A stretch of DNA of 64,000 nucleotides from Bacteroidetes bacterium 43-16 (GTDB lineage: Bacteria > Bacteroidota > Bacteroidia > Chitinophagales > Chitinophagaceae): NCBI GenBank assembly GCA_001897525.1, contig MKTB01000015.1, positions 310,001 through 374,000 on the forward strand, read 5' to 3'. The position numbers were made by a program, and so were the translations under genes. Below the pieces are notes generated by a model. The model worked only from the letters and a program-made list of their open reading frames with translations, was not told the origin of the DNA and searched no databases. Of the stretch, positions 45,580-54,866 are shown in pieces; position 1 is the stretch's first letter; the number at the start of each line of letters is the position of its first letter.

Positions 45580-45930
45580 ATGCACCATAAATTTGTCCAG
45601 ATCGTTTTAGGCTTTATCTTAAGCTTAACCCTGAGTTTCAACTTGGGGATCAAGCAAATGGTGCATAGTCATGCCGGTCATACCGATACGGTGCACAAAT
45701 GCGGAACTGATCAGAAGAATGCCTATGCCAAGTATTTCTTTGACCAGGAACACCATCACTGTGACTATTTAACGGATGTATTACCTCATTTTACAAAAAC
45801 AGAATTAAGGTTTGACCTGAACCCGGTTTTCGTTCCGGTATACTCTACCTTCTTTTTAAGTCACCACCACATCATTCCCAATGATGTGACCATTCATTTC
45901 CTGCTTCGGGGACCTCCCGCAGTTATCTGA
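45580..45930 (+). CDS. Small His-rich exported or membrane protein
   Basis: I do not recognise this 116-residue protein by name. It has a hydrophobic N-terminus (VQIVLGFILSLTLSFNLG) and then an unusual number of His: MVHSHAGHTDTVHKCG, DQEHHHCDYL, FLSHHHIIPND. The Cys residues next to the His clusters could help bind a metal. It ends LLRGPPAVI, an ending I have seen in small Bacteroidota proteins beside TonB receptors. It lies about 100 nt before a TonB-dependent receptor gene. A role in copper, zinc or nickel handling is an inference from composition and place. Confidence 0.6.
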   Translation: MHHKFVQIVLGFILSLTLSFNLGIKQMVHSHAGHTDTVHKCGTDQKNAYAKYFFDQEHHHCDYLTDVLPHFTKTELRFDLNPVFVPVYSTFFLSHHHIIPNDVTIHFLLRGPPAVI

Positions 45931-46027
45931 TTCTTTTAGCAGCGGATTAAGCATTTAATCGCTCATTCTTTCGCACCTGATGCATTGCTTTAGGTAGTGT
46001 TACTGTTTTTTTTCAATCCTATTGCTT

Positions 46028-48355
46028 ATGTCTTACTTGCCAAAGGTAAGGCCGGCTTTATTGCTCTGGGTAATCCTATCTGCATCCCTTACTGTACAGG
46101 GTCAGGTAAAGGAGTGTACCCGAACCATTACTATTGTGGTCAAAGAGCAGGACAGCGGCCAGCCTTATGCCGGTTCCAATTTTAGTCTTGCACAACAACA
46201 AGGTTTTACCGATGAAAATGGCCTGGCTGTGTTGCGCTTTCCCTGTGCCTTCAAGCTTACCGACAATGCGGTAAAAGTAGACGGCCTTGTACTGAAGCCA
46301 CAACAAATATTTCACCGGGGAGATACCTTGCTGCTTACGGTACCGGTGTATAAAAACCAGCTGGAGACCATTAACGTGACGGACCAGAAACGGGCTATTG
46401 CCTCCTACAATGCACAAAGCAGCCTGTCCACGGAAGAGATGCTCCGGTTCCGGGGCAAATCGCTTGCTGCCCTGGCATCTAACCTGGCCGGGGTCAACAT
46501 GATCCAGACGGGGGCAGAGATTGCCAAACCGATGATCAATGGCATGAGCAATAACCGCATCCTGATCCTGAACAATGGTGTGCGCCAGGAAGGCCAGCAA
46601 TGGGGTGCAGAACATGCTCCGGAGATAGATGCGATGTCGGTCGCACAGATCTCCGTGGTTAAGGGTGCAGAGGCCATCCGCTATGGCAGAGATGCTATAG
46701 GCGGGGTCTTACTGGTCAATCCTAACCCTTTACCTTACCATAGCGAAAAGCCGGAAATCGGCCTGGCCCTGATCGGCAATTCCAATGGCAGGAAAGGTAT
46801 TGCCGACCTAAGGATAGGCAGCGCATTGGGAAAAGACAAGAGCTGGGCCTGGCGTGCCCAGTCCAGCCTGAGCAGGGGTGGAAATTATAAGACACCGGAT
46901 TACTTCCTGGACAACACGGGCAATAAATCGTTCAATTACAGCCTGGGCTTAGGCCACAAGAACGATAAGCATACCATAGAAGGATTTTTCAGCAGTTATA
47001 ATAATGAGGTAGGTATATTTAAGGGCTCACACATTGGCGATACCCTTGACCTGCAATCGAGGATCAGGAGCGGCAGACCTTTTGAAGACGGCAGCTTTTA
47101 CTATAACATAGGTGCTCCCAGGCAATGGGTACAGCACCAATTGTTTAAACTGAATGCACAATTCCTGTTAAGCGACCGCTGGACCCTGGATGCGCTTTAT
47201 AGTTTCCAGTATGACCGCAGGCGCGAATTTGATATCCGCAGACAAGATGTCTCCAGCCTGCCCTCCATTGACCTGAAACTGGCCTACCAGACGCTTAAGG
47301 TGGAAGCTAAGTATAAAAAAGACAACTGGACCAATATTGTAGGGCTAGAAGGAGATATGTATGTTAACAATAATACTCCAGACCTGTTTACCACACCCAT
47401 TATTCCTAACTATGACAGTAAAGCACTCGGTGTTTTTGCCCTGAGCAAGCTGGTGCGTGCTAAAGTGGGCTGGGAGCTGGGCCTGCGTTATGACTATTAT
47501 AACCTGAATGCTGCCGGCTACAACAGCAGGAATGAATATTATGGCGGCGAGCATACCTTTAGTAAGCTGAATGCAAGTATCGGCATGAGCATGGATGTGT
47601 TCAATGGCCTGCAATGGTTCAGCAATTTAGGTACTGCATGGCGGCCTCCAACGGTGAATGAGCTCTACAGTTCCGGGCTGCATCATGGTGCGGCACAGTA
47701 TGAGCTGGGCGATAGCAGCCTGAATGCAGAACAAAGTATCAAATGGATCAATTCTTTAAAATGGGAGAGTAAGCATAAACAGGTACAGACACAAGTGGAT
47801 GTATATGCCCAGTATTTTGGCAATTATATCTACCTGAACCCAAGCCTTAGTTATGTACAAAGCTTAAGAGGTGCCTTCCCGGTGTTCAACTACAAAAGTA
47901 CCGAGGCCTTTTTCTGGGGCATAGACCTGCACGGCAAATGGAACATTAGCGATCCGTTAAGCTACGACCTCAAAGCCAGCCTTATCCGGGCCAAGGACAT
48001 CGGCAATAATAACTTTTTGCCTTTTATCCCTTCAGACCGCTTAAGCCAGACCCTGAGTTATGGCATAAAGCTCTCAAAGAACGTCAGCAACCTGGGCTTC
48101 TGGCTGCGTAATGACCTGGTGAACCGCCAGAGCCGCTATCATGCCAACAGCGATTATGCGCCGCCACCGGATGCTTACAGCCTTTTTGCACTAGGTATGA
48201 ATAGTTCACTACACCTGAAAGGAAATACGATAAACCTGAACCTCTCCGTGGAAAATCTATTCAATACTGAATATAAAGATTACCTCAACCGTTACCGTTA
48301 TTACGCCCATGATATAGGGCGCAACATTAGTCTAAAAATCAATTATTTATTTTAA
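46028..48355 (+). CDS. TonB-dependent outer-membrane receptor
   Basis: About 775 residues from ATG 46028; a TTG at 46022 is a weaker start. A signal peptide (LLLWVILSASLTVQGQ) leads to a short carboxypeptidase-regulatory-like domain (VVKEQDSGQPYAGSNFSL). The plug begins near ETINVTDQKRAIA and has LASNLAGVNMIQTG, GMSNNRILILNNGVRQ and EAIRYGRDAIGGVLLVNP. The beta-barrel ends with the aromatic NISLKINYLF. The barrel includes NLSVENLFNTEYKDYLNRYRYYA, a common receptor stretch. Substrate is not readable, but the His-rich neighbours on both sides suggest a metal or metal chelate. Confidence 0.92.
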   Translation: MSYLPKVRPALLLWVILSASLTVQGQVKECTRTITIVVKEQDSGQPYAGSNFSLAQQQGFTDENGLAVLRFPCAFKLTDNAVKVDGLVLKPQQIFHRGDTLLLTVPVYKNQLETINVTDQKRAIASYNAQSSLSTEEMLRFRGKSLAALASNLAGVNMIQTGAEIAKPMINGMSNNRILILNNGVRQEGQQWGAEHAPEIDAMSVAQISVVKGAEAIRYGRDAIGGVLLVNPNPLPYHSEKPEIGLALIGNSNGRKGIADLRIGSALGKDKSWAWRAQSSLSRGGNYKTPDYFLDNTGNKSFNYSLGLGHKNDKHTIEGFFSSYNNEVGIFKGSHIGDTLDLQSRIRSGRPFEDGSFYYNIGAPRQWVQHQLFKLNAQFLLSDRWTLDALYSFQYDRRREFDIRRQDVSSLPSIDLKLAYQTLKVEAKYKKDNWTNIVGLEGDMYVNNNTPDLFTTPIIPNYDSKALGVFALSKLVRAKVGWELGLRYDYYNLNAAGYNSRNEYYGGEHTFSKLNASIGMSMDVFNGLQWFSNLGTAWRPPTVNELYSSGLHHGAAQYELGDSSLNAEQSIKWINSLKWESKHKQVQTQVDVYAQYFGNYIYLNPSLSYVQSLRGAFPVFNYKSTEAFFWGIDLHGKWNISDPLSYDLKASLIRAKDIGNNNFLPFIPSDRLSQTLSYGIKLSKNVSNLGFWLRNDLVNRQSRYHANSDYAPPPDAYSLFALGMNSSLHLKGNTINLNLSVENLFNTEYKDYLNRYRYYAHDIGRNISLKINYLF

Positions 48356-48367
48356 AATAGAAAAATC

Positions 48368-48925
48368 ATGTATTTAAACAAGATCAGCAAAGGCATTTTA
48401 TTTTCCGGACTTTTAGCCACTTTAGCCCTTACTTCCTGTAAAAAAGAAGATCCTCAACACAATCACGACAACGAGGAATATGATAAAATAAAAGTGCATT
48501 TGATCGCCCTGGATGCTTCGGGTGTACAAAGTCTCGACACCGTAAGTATAGAGTACAATGCGCATGGCGAGGCCACTCCTGCCCTAAGCACGATCCAGGC
48601 AGACAAAAGCTACCGGATGCTCATCCAACTATATGCTCATGATGAACTGATCAACAATGAGATCATCGCAGATGCCGCAGAGCATAAATTTTTCTTCTTC
48701 TCCACACCGAGCAGTGCCGTAAGCAATTATGTGTACAATGATGACAACATAGGCTTAGACGGGAAGATCACTTTTGCAGGACTGGGCGACATTAAGGTGC
48801 AGGCATTATTAAGACATGGCCTGAACAAAAGCCATGCTGATGCGCAGGCCTACAATAGTGCCAATTACCAGAATGCAGGCGGATCGAATGATATCAACAT
48901 CACGCTCGACCTGAAAGCACAATAA
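48368..48925 (+). CDS. Lipoprotein with His-containing N-terminus
   Basis: A 185-residue lipoprotein with the signal ISKGILFSGLLATLALTSC (lipobox LTSC). Just after the lipid anchor it reads KKEDPQHNHDNEEYDKIKVHL, a short His/acidic cluster. The rest is probably a beta-sandwich (DIKVQALLRHGLNKSHADAQA). It follows the TonB receptor by 12 nt, so it is in the same operon and is probably a surface or periplasmic-side partner of the receptor. Family and exact ligand are unknown. Confidence 0.65.
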   Translation: MYLNKISKGILFSGLLATLALTSCKKEDPQHNHDNEEYDKIKVHLIALDASGVQSLDTVSIEYNAHGEATPALSTIQADKSYRMLIQLYAHDELINNEIIADAAEHKFFFFSTPSSAVSNYVYNDDNIGLDGKITFAGLGDIKVQALLRHGLNKSHADAQAYNSANYQNAGGSNDINITLDLKAQ

Positions 48926-48929
48926 AAAC

Positions 48930-48966
48930 AAAAAGGGGGTAAACTGGTTTAGTTTACCCCCTTTTT
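48930..48966. terminator. Bidirectional terminator hairpin
   Basis: A 16-bp stem (AAAAAGGGGGTAAACT / AGTTTACCCCCTTTTT) with a 5-nt loop, 5 nt after the lipoprotein stop and about 20 nt from the convergent arfB stop. Confidence 0.85.
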
Positions 48967-48986
48967 TTAACACAATAATTACTTTG

Positions 48987-49400
48987 CTAGTCCCAGTCTC
49001 TTCTGCGGTTGGATTTGCGCTCCGATTGGCGTTTCTTATTTTCCAGCCTGCGCTCCTTTACGGCTTTGCTGGGCCGGGTCGCCAACCTGGGGCGTTTCGG
49101 GATTAGGCTGTTGTTTACCAGTGCGATCATCTTCCGGGTAACGATCTGTTTATTTTCCAGCTGAGAGCGAGTCTCGCTGCAGCGCATCACCAGGAAACCT
49201 TCCAGGTTTATTTTCAGGGCTAAGACCTGTATTATTTTAAGCTTTTCTTCTTCTGTAAATACTATAGAATCGGCAACAGGCCACCTGGCCTCTACCAATG
49301 TTTCGACCTTGTTGACATTCTGCCCTCCCTTACCTCCGCTCCGGGCTGTTTTATAGGCTATTTCTCCGCTAAAATCTTTCATCCCGGCAAATGTAGCCAT
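48987..49400 (-). CDS. arfB: Alternative ribosome-rescue factor ArfB
   Basis: A 137-residue class I release-factor-like protein. It carries the GGQ peptidyl-tRNA hydrolysis motif (SGGKGGQNVNKVET, GGQ at 25-27) and a basic C-terminal tail (KAVKERRLENKKRQSERKSNRR) that enters the empty mRNA channel. It lacks a codon-recognition domain. ArfB frees ribosomes stalled at the ends of broken messages. It stands alone, in the opposite direction to its neighbours. Confidence 0.92.
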   Translation of the reverse strand: MATFAGMKDFSGEIAYKTARSGGKGGQNVNKVETLVEARWPVADSIVFTEEEKLKIIQVLALKINLEGFLVMRCSETRSQLENKQIVTRKMIALVNNSLIPKRPRLATRPSKAVKERRLENKKRQSERKSNRRRDWD

Positions 49401-49461
49401 TTAGTTAAAATCTATTTCAGGCATATCAGGCTATTAACAAAAGAATTTCACACAATAAACC

Positions 49462-49469
49462 TAAATTTG
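49462..49469 (+). promoter_or_regulatory. TAAATTTG -7 promoter box
   Basis: Exact TAnnTTTG match, 46 nt before the start of the NlpE-like lipoprotein gene and divergent from arfB. Confidence 0.5.
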
Positions 49470-49515
49470 TTGTCTAAGATTACCTAGACTTTACTTTAAC
49501 TATTCAAACCAGGAA

Positions 49516-49995
49516 TTGATCTTTCTCCAACGAAACATACCGATCAGGGCGCTGCTTTATGTACTTGCAAGTACCTTTTTCTTCGCATCCTGTACCACTG
49601 GCAAAAAGGCGGCAACACCTCCCCCTGTAGTAGTCATTAATCCTGCTGACAGCATAGAGCTCTATAGCTGCGGATTTGAAAACAGTAGCTTTTCCGGTAA
49701 GTTGCCTTGCTTTGGCGACGAGTGCGGATCTTATGGTGCACCTGTTACCACCTTACAGTTCAAGCCGCAGCACAAGATGACCAAAGTCCTGGAGCCGGAA
49801 CAGGGACAGACCTCAAACAGAGCCGGTACCTGGACGATCAACCAGGACTGTATCATTGAAATAAATTACGAGGACGGCAGCCGGGAATACTTCAGGTTTT
49901 ATAAAGCAATCCATAAGATCGAGCGGCTCAACGCCAACCGGGAATCATTCCCGGGAACCCTTAACCAGCATAATTACCTCTCAAAAACAAGATAA
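49516..49995 (+). CDS. NlpE-like lipoprotein
   Basis: A 159-residue lipoprotein starting with TTG; no in-frame ATG was found near it. The signal IRALLYVLASTFFFASC has a clear lipobox. FSGKLPCFGDECGSYGAPVTTLQF followed by GTWTINQDCIIEI resembles the NlpE N-terminal fold (Y-x-G-x-LPC-x-x-C...GTWT). NlpE proteins act in copper tolerance and envelope-stress sensing, but here the metal-binding spacing is looser than usual. The gene ends 3 nt before mazG, so the two are probably cotranscribed. Confidence 0.6.
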   Translation: MIFLQRNIPIRALLYVLASTFFFASCTTGKKAATPPPVVVINPADSIELYSCGFENSSFSGKLPCFGDECGSYGAPVTTLQFKPQHKMTKVLEPEQGQTSNRAGTWTINQDCIIEINYEDGSREYFRFYKAIHKIERLNANRESFPGTLNQHNYLSKTR

Positions 49996-49998
49996 ACA

Positions 49999-50763
49999 AT
50001 GTCCTATAACCAATCTTTAGACAGGCTGACCAATATTATGGATGAGCTGAGGACTCAGTGTCCCTGGGATATGAAACAGACCATTCACTCCCTCAGGATG
50101 CAAACGGTAGAAGAGCTGTATGAGCTGGCCGATGCGATCGATAATAATGACTGGCAGGGCATCAAAGAAGAGCTGGGCGACCTGCTCTTACATATTATTT
50201 TCTATACAAGAATTGCGCGGGAACAACAGGCTTTTACCTTAGGAGAGGTGATCGAGGGCGTGAGTAACAAATTAGTGGGCCGTCATCCGCATATCTATAG
50301 TAATGTAAGCGTAGCCAACGAGGAAGAGGTGAAGAAAAACTGGGAACAGTTGAAGCTGAAGGAAGGTAAAAAATCGGTACTGAGTGGGGTACCTAAGGCC
50401 CTTCCTGCTGTGGTCAAAGCTACCCGGCTGCAGGAAAAAGCGAAACAGGTAGGATTTGAATGGGACGACAAAGAGGGCGCTATGGAAAAGATAAAAGAAG
50501 AGATCGGGGAATTTGAAGCAGAAGTGGCCAAAGGAGACCAGGAGCATATGCAGGCCGAATTCGGAGATCTTTTGTTTTCGATGATCAACTATGCGCGCTA
50601 TTTAAACATAGATGCGGAAGCTGCCCTGGAACAGACCAACCGGAAATTCAAAACAAGGTTTGAAAAAATGGAATCCCTGGCTGCGGAAAGAGCCCTGAAC
50701 TTCGCTGCACTGGACCTGGAAGATAAGGACCGGTTATGGAATGAAGCAAAAAAACTGGTTTAG
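49999..50763 (+). CDS. mazG: MazG nucleoside triphosphate pyrophosphohydrolase
   Basis: A 254-residue tandem MazG protein. The first domain has ELRTQCPWDMKQTIHSLRMQTVEELYELADAI and KEELGDLLLHIIFYT (the EExxE...ExxD metal site); the second repeats this as EKIKEEIGEFEAEVAKG and AEFGDLLFSMINYARYL. It breaks down house-cleaning nucleotide triphosphates to the monophosphates. Length and the double domain match the E. coli form. It follows the NlpE-like gene by 3 nt. Confidence 0.93.
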   Translation: MSYNQSLDRLTNIMDELRTQCPWDMKQTIHSLRMQTVEELYELADAIDNNDWQGIKEELGDLLLHIIFYTRIAREQQAFTLGEVIEGVSNKLVGRHPHIYSNVSVANEEEVKKNWEQLKLKEGKKSVLSGVPKALPAVVKATRLQEKAKQVGFEWDDKEGAMEKIKEEIGEFEAEVAKGDQEHMQAEFGDLLFSMINYARYLNIDAEAALEQTNRKFKTRFEKMESLAAERALNFAALDLEDKDRLWNEAKKLV

Positions 50764-50844
50764 AGAATTTATTGTAAATTAGCTTCTGTTTACTGTGTAA
50801 AGTCACAGAAGCAGCTCTGATTACTATCTGAAATAAAAAGAACA

Positions 50845-51729
50845 ATGAAGTATATATTACAAATGGGTTTGGTATTCGGGCTCTGCATGGGCACCTCCGT
50901 TGCTTTTGCACAAAAGACCAGCACAAGCACCAGCCCGGCCTCTTCCTCTTTTCAAAAAAGTGAAGACTCCCTGCTGAGTGCAGTAGATTCTATGAACAGG
51001 GTGGCCGTACTGGAGGAAAGAATTGAATATTGCCACACCTTTGTCAAGAGGTTGAGTCACCTGCTCAAAGAACCAAACAGCTTTCAACATCCTTTTACCG
51101 AACTGTCCAAAAAAATACATATCCTCTACCCGGAAGACCGCAGTTTCCGTATCCTTAACTGGCCGGTAGAATATGCTCCTGCAAGGTTTCGCTATTATGG
51201 CGCTATCCAAAAAGCAGATGGCACCGTTTACCCGCTGGTAGATAAATCAGAGGCGATAGAAGAAAAAGAATTACTGGGCCTGCTGGACAATAAAAACTGG
51301 TATGGTGTAGAATATTATAAGATCTTAAGCCAGAAGGATGCAAGCGGAAAAACCGTTTATTTTGTGTTTGGCGTTAATCATAACAATAAGAACACCAGTA
51401 TTAAAACCCTTGATGCGCTCAGCATCCAGGGCAACCGTGTGGTGTTTGGGGGCGATTACTTCAACAATGGCAATAAGCGCTTCCTCATAGAATACCAGAA
51501 AGGGGCCCAGGTATCCCTGAACTATGACACAGAAAAAGGCATGGTGGTTTATAATGCCCTTGAATCTGAGATCAATCAACCCTTGCGCAAAAATACCCTT
51601 GTGCCTAACGGAGAACTGGACGGGCTCAAGTGGAGCAATTACCAATGGCAGTTAGTTAGAAACCTGGTTCCGATTTTGAAATTAAAAGATGGTCAGGCAC
51701 CTATAAATGGTGTGATGCCCTCAAATTAG
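50845..51729 (+). CDS. Secreted conserved protein, function unknown
   Basis: I do not assign this 294-residue protein to a named family. It has a signal peptide (MGLVFGLCMGTSVAFAQK) and a Ser/Thr-rich linker, then a globular part with ILYPEDRSFRILNWPVEYAP, FRYYGAIQKADGTVYPLVD, NWYGVEYYKILSQKD, VFGVNHNNKNTSIKTLDALS and NKRFLIEYQKGAQVSLNYD. It resembles exported proteins of Bacteroidota that have no known activity. It ends 14 nt before recJ, so both may be in one transcript. Confidence 0.6.
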   Translation: MKYILQMGLVFGLCMGTSVAFAQKTSTSTSPASSSFQKSEDSLLSAVDSMNRVAVLEERIEYCHTFVKRLSHLLKEPNSFQHPFTELSKKIHILYPEDRSFRILNWPVEYAPARFRYYGAIQKADGTVYPLVDKSEAIEEKELLGLLDNKNWYGVEYYKILSQKDASGKTVYFVFGVNHNNKNTSIKTLDALSIQGNRVVFGGDYFNNGNKRFLIEYQKGAQVSLNYDTEKGMVVYNALESEINQPLRKNTLVPNGELDGLKWSNYQWQLVRNLVPILKLKDGQAPINGVMPSN

Positions 51730-51743
51730 ATACAACACACCCG

Positions 51744-53477
51744 ATGAGATTAGATAAAGTATGGAAGTTTAAGCCTTATGATGAAAATATAGTACTCAAA
51801 ATACAGGAAGATTTAAAAATAAACCGCGCCTTCTGCCGCCTCCTGGCACAAAGAGGGATCCGCGACTATGAGTCGGCCCGCCGGTTTTTCAGACCCGAGA
51901 TCGGGCAACTGCATGATCCTTTTTTAATGAAAGGAATGCACACAGCGGTAGCGTGTATTGATCATTACATCCGCACCGGGAAAAAGATCATGATCTTCGG
52001 TGATTATGATGTGGATGGCACTACAGCGGTGGCTACTGTTTACGATTTTTTATTACAGCATGCGCCTTCAGCAAACCGGGCAGCACAATTGTGTTACTAC
52101 ATTCCACACCGGTACACGGAAGGCTATGGCTTGTCTGACCAGGCCATAGATCATTGCCATGAACAAGGTATTGCGCTCATCATCACCCTGGATTGCGGGA
52201 TCAAGTCTGCGGCTAAAATAGCCAGGGCCAAAAGCCTGGGCATTGATATTATTGTCTGCGACCACCACCTTCCCGATGAAGATAACTTACCGGATGCAAA
52301 GGCTATTTTAAATCCTAAACAAATAGATTGTCCCTATCCCTACAAGGAATTGAGCGGATGCGGTATCGGGTTTAAGCTCATTACTGCTTTATCCCAGGAA
52401 TGGCAACTACCCTTTCAACATGCCGCAGAATACCTGGACCTGGTTGCCACTTCTATAGCCGCCGATATTGTGCCTATAGACGGAGAAAACAGGATACTGG
52501 CCTACTTTGGCATGCAAAAGGTGAATACAAAGCCCTGCCTGGCCATTAAGGTGATCAAAGACCTCATCCAGAGCAAGCATATCTTCCAGATCTCTGACCT
52601 GGTATTTAGTATTGCCCCGCGCATCAATGCCGCAGGCAGGATGGATGACGGCAATAAAGCAGTGGCTTTATTTATAGAAAAAGATGAAGCCAGGGCACGT
52701 ATCCTCGCAGAGGGATTGCAGTCTGATAACTCGGACCGGCGGGAAGTGGACAAGTCCATTTCCGATGAAGCCTTATTGATCATGGAAGAAGAGCATGGCA
52801 TGAATCAATATTTCAGTTCCGTGGTGTTCCGGCCGCATTGGCACAAAGGTGTAGTGGGCATCGTAGCTTCGCGCCTGGTAGACCATTATTATAAACCTAC
52901 GATCGTTTTAACGGAATCTAACGAAAAAATTACCGGTTCTGCCCGCTCTGTTTTCGGCTTCAATATTCATGATGCCATAGCGGCTTGCAGCGACCTGCTG
53001 GAAAACTTTGGCGGACACTATTTTGCTGCCGGCCTCACCATGCCTAAAGAAAACTTCGGCTTGTTTAAAGAGCGCTTTGAGCAATTTGTAAAAACAACCA
53101 TTACAGAGGTCTCTTTATTGCCCCAGATATTGATCGATGCAGAAATAGACCTCACGCAGATCAATAGTAATTTTCATAGTATTTTAAAACAATTTGAACC
53201 CTTCGGGCCGGAGAATATGCGCCCGGTATTTTATACCAAAGGAGTCAGCAATTACCGCGGAGAAACGCGGGTTGTAAAAGAACAACATATAAAATTCAGC
53301 ATTTGTCAGACGGATAGCAAAAGGGTGGATGGCATTGGCTTTAACCTGGCACATAAGTATGACATTATAGATAGTGGTAAGCCTTTTGACATTGTCTATA
53401 CGATAGAAGAAAATGAATGGCGCGGTATGCAAACCTTACAAATAAAAGTACTGGACATTAAAGCACAGGCATCATGA
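51744..53477 (+). CDS. recJ: Single-stranded-DNA-specific exonuclease RecJ
   Basis: A 577-residue RecJ of normal length. DHH motifs are IMIFGDYDVDGTTA, ITLDCGIKS and VCDHHLPDE; the DHHA1 part has RINAAGRMDDG and SSVVFRPHWHKGVVGIVASRL; a C-terminal OB-like domain ends the protein (FEPFGPENMRPVFYTKG). It digests 5'-ended single-stranded DNA in recombination and mismatch repair. Its stop overlaps the ung start by 4 nt (ATGA), so the two repair genes are translationally coupled. Confidence 0.95.
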   Translation: MRLDKVWKFKPYDENIVLKIQEDLKINRAFCRLLAQRGIRDYESARRFFRPEIGQLHDPFLMKGMHTAVACIDHYIRTGKKIMIFGDYDVDGTTAVATVYDFLLQHAPSANRAAQLCYYIPHRYTEGYGLSDQAIDHCHEQGIALIITLDCGIKSAAKIARAKSLGIDIIVCDHHLPDEDNLPDAKAILNPKQIDCPYPYKELSGCGIGFKLITALSQEWQLPFQHAAEYLDLVATSIAADIVPIDGENRILAYFGMQKVNTKPCLAIKVIKDLIQSKHIFQISDLVFSIAPRINAAGRMDDGNKAVALFIEKDEARARILAEGLQSDNSDRREVDKSISDEALLIMEEEHGMNQYFSSVVFRPHWHKGVVGIVASRLVDHYYKPTIVLTESNEKITGSARSVFGFNIHDAIAACSDLLENFGGHYFAAGLTMPKENFGLFKERFEQFVKTTITEVSLLPQILIDAEIDLTQINSNFHSILKQFEPFGPENMRPVFYTKGVSNYRGETRVVKEQHIKFSICQTDSKRVDGIGFNLAHKYDIIDSGKPFDIVYTIEENEWRGMQTLQIKVLDIKAQAS

Positions 53478-54145
53478 AAGTAAAAATTGCAGAAAGCTGG
53501 TTACGACAGCTCCACGAAGAGTTTGACCAGGAGTATTTTCAAAAAATAACAGAAAAAGTAAAACAGGATATCAGCAGTGGCATTGAGGTGTATCCTAACG
53601 GAAAAGATATTTTCAGGGCCTTTGAACTCTGCTCCTTTGAGGACACTAAAGTAGTGCTACTGGGGCAGGACCCTTATCACGGGCCGGGGCAGGCCCATGG
53701 CCTTTGCTTCTCTGTTCCCGAAGGAATCAGGACTCCGCCTTCCCTGGTGAATATTTACAAAGAGCTGCACACGGATATTGGTTGTATCATCCCCAATCAT
53801 GGCAATCTTAGCAAATGGGCGGCACAGGGCGTTTTGATGCTCAATACCAGCCTTACGGTACAGGCCCAGCAGGCAGGTTCGCATAGCAAGATCGGCTGGG
53901 AGCGGTTCACTGACAGTGTGATTAAAAAGGTATCTGCCGGGAAAGAAAACGTTGTATTTATATTATGGGGAGGCCATGCACGCTCTAAGGCTGGCTTGAT
54001 AGATGCTACCAAACACCTGGTCCTGCAGTCGGCACACCCCTCTCCCTTATCGGCCCATAACGGTTTCTGGGGCAACAAACACTTCAGTACCTGTAACAAT
54101 TATTTAGTAGCGCATGGTAAAACGCCTGTAGACTGGCAGGTGTAA
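53474..54145 (+). CDS. ung: Uracil-DNA glycosylase
   Basis: A 223-residue family 1 UDG. The catalytic-loop LLGQDPYHGPGQAHGLCFSV with its Asp, the GKENVVFILWGGHARSK stretch, and the minor-groove loop QSAHPSPLSAHNGFWG with its His are all intact. It removes uracil from DNA. Coupled to recJ by a 4-nt overlap. Confidence 0.96.
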   Translation: MKVKIAESWLRQLHEEFDQEYFQKITEKVKQDISSGIEVYPNGKDIFRAFELCSFEDTKVVLLGQDPYHGPGQAHGLCFSVPEGIRTPPSLVNIYKELHTDIGCIIPNHGNLSKWAAQGVLMLNTSLTVQAQQAGSHSKIGWERFTDSVIKKVSAGKENVVFILWGGHARSKAGLIDATKHLVLQSAHPSPLSAHNGFWGNKHFSTCNNYLVAHGKTPVDWQV

Positions 54146-54155
54146 AGAAAAAGAG

Positions 54156-54572
54156 TTATTGAAGTATCCTTTTGTTCACACTGAGCAAGACATATCTGCC
54201 CGGCCCTGTGATATACAGCACGATACCGTTCAGCAGGAATAAGAAATTCAATTCCCCGTTGAGCCCGCCCGTCTTACTTAATCCGAATGCATGAAAGCCG
54301 GTAGTTAAGTAAAGGGCAAAGACCATTGTAAAAGCGATCAAGAGGCCGGAGATGCGGGAGAATACGCCGAAAATAAGTAATATAGGGGCTAATATTTCCG
54401 TGAACGGAACACCCAGCCATAGGGCTTCCGGTAAACCTTTAGCACTCAGCAGTGCTTTGATCTTGTCGTGACCATGGATCAATTTAGCGATGCCGTGAAA
54501 TAACATTAATCCTCCTGTAAAAATCCTTAAGAGCAATAAAGCCAGGTCAATATTAAACTTCTTTTTCACCAT
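54156..54572 (-). CDS. DoxX-family membrane protein
   Basis: A 138-residue protein with four predicted membrane helices. LLLRIFTGGLMLFHGIAKLIHG at the start, KGLPEALWLGVPFTEILAPILLIF and GELNFLFLLNGIVLYITGPGRY match the DoxX family. Some DoxX proteins take part in quinone-linked or sulfur oxidation and others in stress responses, so no specific role can be given. It converges with ung with 10 nt between stops. Confidence 0.85.
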   Translation of the reverse strand: MVKKKFNIDLALLLLRIFTGGLMLFHGIAKLIHGHDKIKALLSAKGLPEALWLGVPFTEILAPILLIFGVFSRISGLLIAFTMVFALYLTTGFHAFGLSKTGGLNGELNFLFLLNGIVLYITGPGRYVLLSVNKRILQ

Positions 54573-54866
54573 AATCTTAATGATGTTTTATTCCTTTTAT
54601 CCTTTAATGGTCCTCCTACATATGGTGGGTTAAGCTATTTCAAGCAACTAAAATAGGAAATAAATTCCACAATCTCATGCCTGCCAGTGTAATATAACAA
54701 ATAATAAATACCACTTAACACAATACATAATATTTTAACCTACAGTATTGTACAAGCATTTTTCACTGCTCCCCAAAAAGAAAACTACTAATTTTACCTC
54801 AAATTTAGCAGTTAAAGGCATTAATGTTTTAATTTTATGCGCTCGCGCAGATAGCACGATTGGCCA
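54573..54866. other. AT-rich divergent intergenic region
   Basis: About 290 bp between the divergent DoxX and methyltransferase genes. I see no gene or strong hairpin. A minus-oriented TAAATTTG lies at 54800-54807, far from the DoxX start, and no good box was found near the methyltransferase start. Confidence 0.4.

Noticed and set aside
46076-46615. 179-residue minus-strand frame in the TonB receptor gene
   Set aside because: Antisense shadow of the receptor plug region without any family features.
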